Assembly: GCF_001571265.1 (NCBI RefSeq)
Contig: NZ_BCTL01000018.1
Span: forward strand, 1 to 64,000
Reading direction: 5' to 3'
Origin: Cedecea neteri NBRC 105707 = ATCC 33855
Lineage (GTDB): Bacteria; Pseudomonadota; Gammaproteobacteria; Enterobacterales; Enterobacteriaceae
DNA length: 64,000 nucleotides
Every line of letters starts with the position of its first letter. Position 1 is the first letter of the stretch. The position numbers were made by a program, and so were the translations under genes. The notes under the pieces were generated by a model. The model was not told the DNA's origin and ran no database searches. It saw only the letters and a program-made list of their open reading frames with translations. Positions 40,337 to 47,421 of the stretch are shown in pieces.

Positions 40337-40404
40337 TGGTGGTTAGCCCTCGTCTGGTGTCTCACCACCATTCGGGGGCGCTTCTTTTTCCGGCTTTGGC
40401 CGGG
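40337..40404 (-). promoter_or_regulatory. Hairpin-rich leader of the 177-aa gene
   Basis: TGGTGGT (40337-40343) pairs with ACCACCA (40364-40370), enclosing a competing inner stem GGTG/CACC (40356-40366). Further upstream CCGGC-TTTG-GCCGG (about 40391-40404) forms another hairpin. The two could be alternative structures controlling translation or premature termination. Confidence 0.4.
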
Positions 40405-40556
40405 TTTATTTCTTGCTCATCCCTCCGATCATACTGGATGGTTGCACAGTAACCCAGATGAAAAACCAGGCAGATTGGCAAACTTCGAGGCGGCTCGCAG
40501 GAAATGATGAAACGCTTGGGGGAATTGCAGATTGGGGGCTTATCAGGAAGAAAACA

Positions 40557-40576
40557 GGCCGAACAAACGTCCGGCC
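40557..40576 (-). terminator. Terminator after metI-type gene
   Basis: On the minus strand GGCCG (40576-40572) pairs with CGGCC (40561-40557), followed by TGTTTTCTT. It lies 10 bp after the stop of the permease gene. Confidence 0.75.
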
Positions 40577-40586
40577 AGAAAGAAGG

Positions 40587-41246
40587 TTAATGCCTGTCGC
40601 GTTTATCCGCGCGTTTGGCGAGATAGTCGCCAAACATTTGCACGATTTGCACCAGCACAATCAGCGCCACGACCGTGACCACCATGACCTGGGTTTCGTA
40701 GCGGTAATAGCCGAAGCGGATCGCGAGGTCGCCCACGCCGCCGCCGCCAACAATCCCCGCCATCGCCGAGTAACCGATCAGGCTGACCAGGGTTATGGTT
40801 AACCCGCGCAGCAAACCGGCGCTGGCTTCCGGCAGCAGCACGGTGCAGATGATGCGCATCGGGCTGGCGCCAAAGGCTTCCGCGGCTTCAATAATGCCTT
40901 TATCCACTTCCCGCAGCGCGCCGTCCACCAGGCGGGCATAAAACGCAATTGCCGCCACCGACAGCGGCACGGAAGCCGCAATCGGCCCGATGGTGTTGCC
41001 GAGCAGGAACTGCGTCAGCGGCAACAACAGCACCAGCAGAATGACGAACGGCACCGAGCGCACGATGTTCACCAGTACCGAACTGATGATGTTCAACGAG
41101 CGGTTCTGCCAGAACAGATTGCGGTCGGTGACGAAGATCAAAAAGCCCAGCGGCAGGCCGCCGATGATCGCCAGCAGCGTGGAAATGCCCAGCATCTGGA
41201 AGGTTTCGCCAAAGGCAATCGTCAGGTCCGCGACTAAATCATCCAT
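40587..41246 (-). CDS. MetI-type ABC permease
   Basis: 219-residue inner-membrane permease of the methionine-uptake family with about five transmembrane helices and the EAA-type loop EAAEAFGASPMRIICTVLLPEA. It overlaps the ATPase gene by 8 bp and is the last of a binding protein-ATPase-permease operon. E. coli metNIQ has the order N-I-Q and is located elsewhere, so this is probably a paralogous set. The substrate is not certain to be methionine. Confidence 0.87.
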   Translation of the reverse strand: MDDLVADLTIAFGETFQMLGISTLLAIIGGLPLGFLIFVTDRNLFWQNRSLNIISSVLVNIVRSVPFVILLVLLLPLTQFLLGNTIGPIAASVPLSVAAIAFYARLVDGALREVDKGIIEAAEAFGASPMRIICTVLLPEASAGLLRGLTITLVSLIGYSAMAGIVGGGGVGDLAIRFGYYRYETQVMVVTVVALIVLVQIVQMFGDYLAKRADKRDRH

Positions 41247-42255
41247 TCAGCACCTCCACACAGGCCGTATGTTTCCGAATATGGTCGATGGCATCCCCCA
41301 CCGCCGCCGGGTTGCCGGGCGCGGTGATCGCCACCACCAGAATGCCCAGCGCCCGGTCGCTGATATACTCGATTTTGCCGTGCAGAATGTTCACGCCGAC
41401 CCCAAACTTCACCGCCGCGAAGGAGAGCACCGGCTGTTCGGCCGAGTCGCCGACGAACATGATTTTCAGCAGCGCGCCGCGCATGTTGTCCAGCAGGCGC
41501 ACCGGCAGCGTCAGATTCAGCGTGTGGGACACCAACTGGCGGGTAAATTCATGCTGCGGATGCGCGAAGATGTCGAACACCTCGCCGGATTCCACCACTT
41601 CGCCGCCGGACATCACCGCCACGCGGTCGCAAATCGTTTTGATCACGTTCATCTCATGAGTGATCAGCACGATGGTGATCCCCAGCTGCTGGTTGATCTT
41701 TTTCAGCAGCGCCAGAATGGTGGCGGACGTTTCCAGATCCAGCGCCGAAGTCGGTTCATCACAGAGCAAAACATCCGGATGGTTCGCGATGGCGCGCGCA
41801 ATGCCCACGCGCTGTTTCTGCCCGCCGCTCAGCTGCACCGGGTAGCGGTTGGCTTTGTCGGCCAGGCCCACCAGCTCAAGAATTTCATCCACGCGCGGGC
41901 CGATTTTACTGCGTTCCCAGCCTGCAGCTTTGAGGCTGAACGCCACGTTCTGCCTGACCGTCCGGGTGTGCATCAAATTGAAGTGCTGGAAAATCATGCC
42001 GATGCGCTGACGCGCTTTGCGCAGCTCGGCCCCCTGCAGCGCGGTGATCTCGGTCCCACCGATTTTTACGCGACCCTCACTTGGGCGCTGGAGCGCGTTC
42101 AGGGTACGCAATAAGGTACTTTTCCCGGCTCCGCTGGTGCCGACAATGCCAAAAATCTCCCCCGCGCCAATGTGCAGCGAAACATCGTTCACCGCCCGGC
42201 TGGTCTGGCTCCGGCCCGAGGGGAAGTCCACGCAGACCTTTTCAATCTCAATCAT
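41239..42255 (-). CDS. MetN-type ABC ATPase with NIL domain
   Basis: 338-residue ATP-binding subunit. Walker A GTSGAGKS (39-46), signature LSGGQKQR (about 142), Walker B VLLCDEPTSALD. The C-terminal part (about 260-338) has the NIL domain that in MetN binds substrate and inhibits transport, so feedback control by the imported compound is likely. Located between the binding-protein and permease genes. Confidence 0.92.
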   Translation of the reverse strand: MIEIEKVCVDFPSGRSQTSRAVNDVSLHIGAGEIFGIVGTSGAGKSTLLRTLNALQRPSEGRVKIGGTEITALQGAELRKARQRIGMIFQHFNLMHTRTVRQNVAFSLKAAGWERSKIGPRVDEILELVGLADKANRYPVQLSGGQKQRVGIARAIANHPDVLLCDEPTSALDLETSATILALLKKINQQLGITIVLITHEMNVIKTICDRVAVMSGGEVVESGEVFDIFAHPQHEFTRQLVSHTLNLTLPVRLLDNMRGALLKIMFVGDSAEQPVLSFAAVKFGVGVNILHGKIEYISDRALGILVVAITAPGNPAAVGDAIDHIRKHTACVEVLNG

Positions 42256-42278
42256 GACAACCTCAAATCAGCGATAAA

Positions 42279-42299
42279 GAGCAGGCATCCCGCCTGCTC
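42279..42299 (-). terminator. Intercistronic hairpin between binding protein and ATPase
   Basis: GAGCAGGC (42279-42286) and GCCTGCTC (42292-42299) form a perfect stem with a five-base loop, followed on the minus strand by TTTATC. It would stabilise the binding-protein mRNA or reduce read-through, giving more binding protein than ATPase. Confidence 0.65.
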
Positions 42300-42310
42300 G
42301 ATTTGCTCTA

Positions 42311-43147
42311 TTACTTTTTATCTGCGGCAACCATCCAGTCAGGTTTCTGGAAGGCGTTGAAAATATTCTGCGGATCGTCGATCGCTTTTTCGTAGGCCGG
42401 TGACTTCACTGTCTCGACGATGTCTTTGGCAAACGGTTTATCCGCATCTTCGGCACGCACCGCGATGATGTTTTTGAGGTTCTCGTCCAGGTGTTCCTGT
42501 TTGAGCGCGGAAGAGAGTTTTAGCCCGGCGGCAATGGCAAAGTTACCGTTGACCAATGCGGCGCTGGCGCTGTCCAGCGTGCGCGGCAGCTGTGCGGCTT
42601 CCAGCGATTTAAACACCAGCCCTTTCGGGTTGGTGGCGATGTCGCGCTCGGAGGCCTTGGTCGGGTCAATGTTGTCTTTGATGGTGATAAGCTCCATCGA
42701 CTGCAGGAAGCGCAGCCCACGGGCCAGGTTGGTCGGGTCGTTAGACAGGGTGACAATGTCGCCTTTCTTCAGTTCGTCCAGGCTTTTGACTTTATGGGAA
42801 TAAATACCCATCCCGGCGGTTGGCACGGTGATCAGCTTCGCCAGCTTGAGGTTTTTGTCGGCGGTGAATTTGTCGAAGTACAGCGAGTGCTGGAACAGGT
42901 TGGCGTCGATGCTGCCGTTCGCCAGCGCCATGTTGGGCTGCACGTAGTCGCTGAACTCGCGCACCACGACTTTATAGCCTTTCTCTTTTAACGACGGGGC
43001 GATGGCCTGTTTGACCATGTCGCCGTAAGGCCCCGGCGCCACGCCGAAGACGATGGTGTGCGGGTCGCTGTTGGCCTGAGCAAACTGCAGGCCGCTGGCC
43101 AGAAGTAAAGCGCCGGTCGCCACGCGCCAGCCGAAACGATTTCCCAT
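42311..43147 (-). CDS. MetQ/NlpA-family substrate-binding protein, non-lipidated
   Basis: 278-residue periplasmic binding protein of the NlpA/MetQ family (IVFGVAPGPYGDMVKQ, FSDYVQPNMALANGSIDANLFQH, LSNDPTNLARGLRFLQ). Unlike E. coli MetQ and NlpA it has no lipobox Cys; the signal ends GLQFAQA-NS, a type I site, so it should be soluble in the periplasm. First gene of the operon. The upstream 110 bp show no tandem MetJ boxes (AGACGTCT), so control by methionine through MetJ is not supported. Confidence 0.88.
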   Translation of the reverse strand: MGNRFGWRVATGALLLASGLQFAQANSDPHTIVFGVAPGPYGDMVKQAIAPSLKEKGYKVVVREFSDYVQPNMALANGSIDANLFQHSLYFDKFTADKNLKLAKLITVPTAGMGIYSHKVKSLDELKKGDIVTLSNDPTNLARGLRFLQSMELITIKDNIDPTKASERDIATNPKGLVFKSLEAAQLPRTLDSASAALVNGNFAIAAGLKLSSALKQEHLDENLKNIIAVRAEDADKPFAKDIVETVKSPAYEKAIDDPQNIFNAFQKPDWMVAADKK

Positions 43148-43376
43148 GGGTATTCTCCCTTACAGAATGATGTGTGGTGTCCTGAGGCGAGCCTCTTTCA
43201 CGGGCCGATTACTAAGTCGTTGATCCAACTGGACAGAGTAAGATGGCACATTCCGCTAGCAGGGGTAATTGAAAATATTTCATCTTGCGCGCGGGAGAAG
43301 GCGCGGCAGGCATAAAGCGGGCTTTTGCGAATAACAAAAAAGCAAAGCGGAAAACCCGCTTTGCTTTAGAGTGAGC
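43148..43376. terminator. MFS terminator and binding-protein upstream region
   Basis: On the minus strand AAAGCAAAGCGG (43367-43356) pairs with CCGCTTTGCTTT (43350-43339), followed by TTGTTATT: a strong terminator for the MFS gene. The remaining 190 bp hold the promoter of the metQ-type operon; no clear -35/-10 pair stands out. Confidence 0.8.
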
Positions 43377-44855
43377 TTAATCAGCGCAGGATGCCGCCCG
43401 TTTGCGCTTAACGTATGTTTTGACGTTGAACAGCAAATAACTCGCCAGCGACAAACAGCCCACGCCCGCTGCGCCGTAGGCCAGAACGCCTGAAAAACCG
43501 TCATTCAGCGCCTGAATAATAATGTCGCTGCTGAGCGTGGCTCTGGTGCCGCCAGCGATTTGTTCTGCCAGGGCATATCTTTCGCTCACGCTGTCGATAT
43601 GGCTCTGTAAACTTTCGGCTATCCCCGCCACCAGCAGGCTCCCCATTAAGGCAATATTGATGGCGAGGGTAATTAAGCGCGAACTGATATCAATCCCGGA
43701 AGCCATGCCCACGCGGTTAGCGGCGACGGAACTCGTGGTGGTGTTGGTGACCGGGGTATTGATTAACCCCAGCGCCATCCCCGAAAGTATTGCGCCGGGT
43801 AGCAAACTGACCTGATAGATGACGGCCAGTCTCATCAGGACAAATCCCAGGCCGATAGTCAGCAGCCCCAGCGGGATGAGGCGCGCGGCACCAAAACGCA
43901 GCACAAGCTTCTCACCGACCGGCGGCATTAACAATGTGGGCAGGGTGTAGGCCAGCAGCGCCATACCAGTCTCCATAATGCTGTAGCCCTTCCCTATCTG
44001 GTAATAAACCGGCAGATAAATCATCAGCGGCCAGAAGCTGAAATTCATCCCCACGGACCCCATCAGCGCGCCGGAGAAAGGTCTGATCCGAAAGACAGAG
44101 AAATCAAACATAGGATGCGGGTGGCGTAGCTCAATGATGACGAACAGCCCCAGGCTAATAAACGTACCCAGCAAGGTTAACTGGGCTTCACGGCTGGTCC
44201 ACCCGATGTTCCCGCCCTGAGTGATGAGCCAGGTCGCCCCCACCACTCCTATGCTCAACGTCACCAGGCCCGCAACATCCAGCGGTTTCGTGGTGTTTTC
44301 CCGCGACTCGATAACATTTTTCAGGGTCAGAGCCAGGGTGAGCAGCGCAATAAAACCGTGGATCAGAAATACCCATTGCCAGCTAAACCACGCCTCCAGC
44401 ACGCCGCCGATGACGGGGCCAAAGCCCAGCCCAAAACCAAATGTGATCCCCCAGGCGGAAAATGCCCTGCTGCGCGCTTTTCCCGCTGGAAACTGAACCG
44501 ACAGGATGGCAATCAGGCTGGTTAACATCGCCCCGCCGCTCAGTCCCTGCAAAAAGCGCCCCACAATAAGCCATTCCGGCGTCCGGGCCAGGCCACAGAG
44601 AACCGACGTCAGGCCAAACCCAATAATGCTGATAATAAAAATACGCTTGCGGCCATATTTATCCGCCAGTGTTCCCGTGGCCATCAGTACCGCCGTACAG
44701 GAGAGGGTATAAGCGTTCATAATCCACTGCAGTTCACGGAAATTGGCCTGCATCTGCTTTTCCAGCACCGGCAAAATAACCGGGACGCTGGATATTTCCA
44801 GGCCCGACATTAACGCGGCCAAACAGACCGCCATCAGCGCTAATAGGTTTTTCAT
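43377..44855 (-). CDS. MFS transporter, DHA2 (14-TM, EmrB/QacA-like)
   Basis: 492-residue exporter with 14 predicted membrane segments, motif A GTLADKYGRKR (about 68-78) and the antiporter motif C region WGITFGFGLGFGPVIGG. It is probably a drug or small-molecule/H+ antiporter, substrate unknown. The ATG at 44855 (MKNLLALMAV) has AGGAAATCAGT upstream; 29 earlier in-frame codons are excluded. Divergent from a GlxA-type regulator that likely controls it. Confidence 0.85.
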   Translation of the reverse strand: MKNLLALMAVCLAALMSGLEISSVPVILPVLEKQMQANFRELQWIMNAYTLSCTAVLMATGTLADKYGRKRIFIISIIGFGLTSVLCGLARTPEWLIVGRFLQGLSGGAMLTSLIAILSVQFPAGKARSRAFSAWGITFGFGLGFGPVIGGVLEAWFSWQWVFLIHGFIALLTLALTLKNVIESRENTTKPLDVAGLVTLSIGVVGATWLITQGGNIGWTSREAQLTLLGTFISLGLFVIIELRHPHPMFDFSVFRIRPFSGALMGSVGMNFSFWPLMIYLPVYYQIGKGYSIMETGMALLAYTLPTLLMPPVGEKLVLRFGAARLIPLGLLTIGLGFVLMRLAVIYQVSLLPGAILSGMALGLINTPVTNTTTSSVAANRVGMASGIDISSRLITLAINIALMGSLLVAGIAESLQSHIDSVSERYALAEQIAGGTRATLSSDIIIQALNDGFSGVLAYGAAGVGCLSLASYLLFNVKTYVKRKRAASCAD

Positions 44856-45029
44856 ACTGATTTCCTGCAAAACGTTAAGAAGGTGCCAGCATGAAAGATT
44901 CGGGGTGGAGTAGAAATCGACGCCCAGGTCAGTTATCGTCAAGATCGTGCCATTTTAGAGACAGAACGACCATGCCAGTCACCTATTCAGATCAAGACCG
45001 CGCTTAGAGCGAAAAATCGACGGCTGGTT
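44856..45029. promoter_or_regulatory. Divergent promoter region MFS / GlxA-type regulator
   Basis: 174 bp. Read toward the MFS gene, ATGGCACGATCTTGACGAT (44940-44954 region on the plus strand reversed) resembles targets typical of GlxA/FtrA-type AraC regulators (TGGCACG plus TTGAC). This is inference from memory, not a matched profile. Confidence 0.35.
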
Positions 45030-45983
45030 GTGCTGGCCTATCAGTGTCTCTGCACCTTTGAGTTCGGGATTGCCGTCGAAGCTTTTGGCCGCGTGGATGA
45101 AGTGCTTGGGCAGCCTCTCTATGATTTGCGCGTCGCGTCGTTAGAAAATGGCGTTTTTGACGCTCAGGGCGGCGTACGTTTAGTCGTGGACGGAGGACTG
45201 GAGCTGCTCGAGGATGCCGGGACAATTGTCATCCCCGGCTGGCGAAATGTTTTTGAACCGGCCCCGGAGCCGCTGATTGCCGCCTTACAACGCGCCCATC
45301 AAAACGGTTCCCGGATAGTGTCGATTTGCGCCGGCAGCTTTATTCTCTGCGAAACAGGATTACTGGACGGCAAGCGAGCCACCGCCCACTGGAACAGCAC
45401 GGAGATCCTCGCGGACAGGTTCCCTGCGGTGCAGGTGGAACACAGCATGATCTATGTCGATGAGGGCAGTCTGATCACCTCCGCAGGCGGCGCCGCCGGG
45501 GTCGATCTTTGCCTGCATCTTATCCGCCGTGATTACGGGATTGAAATCGCCAACCGGACTGCACAACGCATGATTACGCCCCCGCTACGGGAAGGCAGCC
45601 AGGCACAGTGGGTTCAGCAGCCCGTCCCTAAACGCCGCACTAAAAGCCTGGCGCCCTTGCTGGACGATCTGCGCCATCATCTGAATACGCCCCTGGTGAT
45701 TGAGCAGCTAGCCAGGCAGGCGGGCATGAGCCGCCGGACCTTCATCCGCCGGTTCAAAGATGCCACCGGCACCACGCCGGGCGAGTGGATGCTCAGCCTC
45801 CGGCTGGAAAAGGCTTGTGCGCTGCTGGAAAGCGAGAAACTCAGCATTGATCAGGTTGCGGAACAGTCTGGATTTGGCTCAGCGGAAACGCTCCGGCATC
45901 ACTTCCGGCTGCGATTTAAAACCACGCCCACACAGTGGCGCAAGGCCTTCAATGCCAGAACATGCATACCCGTTTCTGAATAG
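45030..45983 (+). CDS. GlxA-family AraC-type transcriptional regulator
   Basis: At least 317 residues: an N-terminal DJ-1/PfpI-like domain (about 1-175, with SICAGSFILCETGLLDGKRAT at the nucleophile elbow) and a C-terminal double HTH of the AraC family (about 210-305, MSRRTFIRRFKDATGTTPGEWM and IDQVAEQSGFGSAETLRHHF). The start is uncertain: GTG at 45030 begins inside the first beta strand (VVLAYQ). The frame stays open upstream (RRLVVLAY) but offers no ATG, and an ATG at 44972 in another frame reaches a stop at 45005. It probably regulates the divergent MFS gene. Confidence 0.8.
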   Translation: MLAYQCLCTFEFGIAVEAFGRVDEVLGQPLYDLRVASLENGVFDAQGGVRLVVDGGLELLEDAGTIVIPGWRNVFEPAPEPLIAALQRAHQNGSRIVSICAGSFILCETGLLDGKRATAHWNSTEILADRFPAVQVEHSMIYVDEGSLITSAGGAAGVDLCLHLIRRDYGIEIANRTAQRMITPPLREGSQAQWVQQPVPKRRTKSLAPLLDDLRHHLNTPLVIEQLARQAGMSRRTFIRRFKDATGTTPGEWMLSLRLEKACALLESEKLSIDQVAEQSGFGSAETLRHHFRLRFKTTPTQWRKAFNARTCIPVSE

Positions 45984-46049
45984 GTAAAAAATAAGGCAGG
46001 AAACGCTAAATAAGGCGGGCAGCAGGGCTGCCACCCGCCAGAGGCACGA

Positions 46050-47201
46050 TTAGAAATCGTAGCGCAGACGAACCAGGTTCATGTCGCCCAGGTTGTCGGT
46101 GCTGGAGGTGAAGACGTGCTCGTAATCCACCTGGAAGCCGTAATCCAGCTTGAAGCTCACACCCACACCGTTGTCGATGCGCTGGTAGCTGCGGCCGGTC
46201 ACGTACTGCAGACGGTCACCCATGAAGTATGGCTGCACGGATTTCACCGCGTACTGGCCAACCGGGATGGTGTAACCCGCGAAGTACTCGATGCCCCACG
46301 CGTCGCCGGAGAAGTAGTTGTTGATGTCTTTCTGTTTGGTCAGAAGGAAGTTCTGGTACCAGCCGCCGCCGAAGCTGAACGTCCAGTTGTCCGGTTTCCA
46401 GCTCAGCGCCGTACCGTAGATGTTCTGGTTGTAGGACTTGCTATCGCCGTCGTTCGGGTTACGCATATCGGCACGGGTGTAGTTCCATGCGGTGCCCCAG
46501 GTCAGGTCTTTGGTGATGTGGTAATCCACGCCCAGAGAACCGCCGCCTTTACGCTTGTAGCGCATGCCGTTGGTGGCACGGATGTCGTGATCTTCAAACA
46601 GGTAAGAAGCGTACACATCCGCATCGCCGAAGGTGTTTTTGTACTTCAGCATGTTGCGGGAACGGTAAGAACCGTCGTAGTCGCCGCTCATGCCGTTACC
46701 CGGAGCCTGACCGATCATGTCGTAGTCCCAGATATCGGTTTTCGCGCCAACCACATCATAGTAGATGCTGTTTTGCTGGCCGTAGGTCAGCTGACCCCAG
46801 GTTTTGCTTTTCAGGCCGGTATACAGCATACGGCGAGTGGTGTTGTTCGCGCCGTCTGCATAGTGGTGGTCCCACTCGAAGACCGCCGGAATATTCACGC
46901 CCAGCTCGTAATAGCTGATCCAGCTAATATCATCGAACAGATAATAATCAGCCGCGAAACGGAAACGGGTGCCGCCGTCAAAGCCATTACGTTTGTAAGA
47001 GCCTTTATCGCCGTCGCCGGACATCATATTAAACTGTGGACGAATACTGCCGCCCACGGTGAAGTTGAGGCGGCTGAGTGGGTTACCGGCCTGCGGGTCT
47101 TGCTTCAGGACGGTGATTTCTGCGTTAGCAGCGAACGACGCCATACCTGCAAGCAGGCCGGCCCCAATCAGTAATGGTAAAGCGCGCAAATTTGCTTTCA
47201 T
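46050..47201 (-). CDS. Gram-negative outer-membrane porin
   Basis: 383-residue precursor with a type I signal (cleavage near AANA-EI). The rest is alternating beta-strand sequence rich in Gly, Tyr and Asp, ending in RLRYDF with the terminal Phe required for BAM recognition. It belongs to the general bacterial porin superfamily but is divergent from OmpC/OmpF/PhoE, lacking an obvious PEFGG loop. The pore is more likely a specific or substrate-selective one, but that is inference. Monocistronic with its own AT-rich promoter region. Confidence 0.8.
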   Translation of the reverse strand: MKANLRALPLLIGAGLLAGMASFAANAEITVLKQDPQAGNPLSRLNFTVGGSIRPQFNMMSGDGDKGSYKRNGFDGGTRFRFAADYYLFDDISWISYYELGVNIPAVFEWDHHYADGANNTTRRMLYTGLKSKTWGQLTYGQQNSIYYDVVGAKTDIWDYDMIGQAPGNGMSGDYDGSYRSRNMLKYKNTFGDADVYASYLFEDHDIRATNGMRYKRKGGGSLGVDYHITKDLTWGTAWNYTRADMRNPNDGDSKSYNQNIYGTALSWKPDNWTFSFGGGWYQNFLLTKQKDINNYFSGDAWGIEYFAGYTIPVGQYAVKSVQPYFMGDRLQYVTGRSYQRIDNGVGVSFKLDYGFQVDYEHVFTSSTDNLGDMNLVRLRYDF

Positions 47202-47421
47202 GTGGATCCTTAGTAACCGTATTTATTATAAGCGCGGGCATATTAACGCTTATTAAGTCCGATTTCTGAGGGATTTTTATTAATTCGTGCGGTTATCTAT
47301 CAGTCTTTTCTTAATAGATATTAAAAAAACATCAAAAAATGCAGAAAATATGTGCTAACGCAATAAAAAGCGAAATATAACAAAGTTTATAGCGGTAGCC
47401 GGGCGTCCCTGCCCGGCTTCA
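47202..47421. other. Porin upstream region and ybbP terminal hairpin
   Basis: 220 bp, AT-rich. AGCCGGGC (47397-47404) pairs with GCCCGGCT (47411-47418) just after the ybbP stop, with no T-tract; it may be a REP-like unit acting as an mRNA end. The porin promoter is probably in the TTATTATAAGC/TTAAGTCCG stretch near 47220-47260. Confidence 0.5.

Noticed and set aside
35829-40400. Prophage or integrative element
   Set aside because: No integrase, att-like direct repeat, tRNA or phage structural gene; only a small AT-rich cassette is seen.
46116-47174. 352-residue open frame opposite the porin gene
   Set aside because: Covers the porin almost exactly on the other strand and has no family features; porin with signal and terminal Phe is clearly the real gene.
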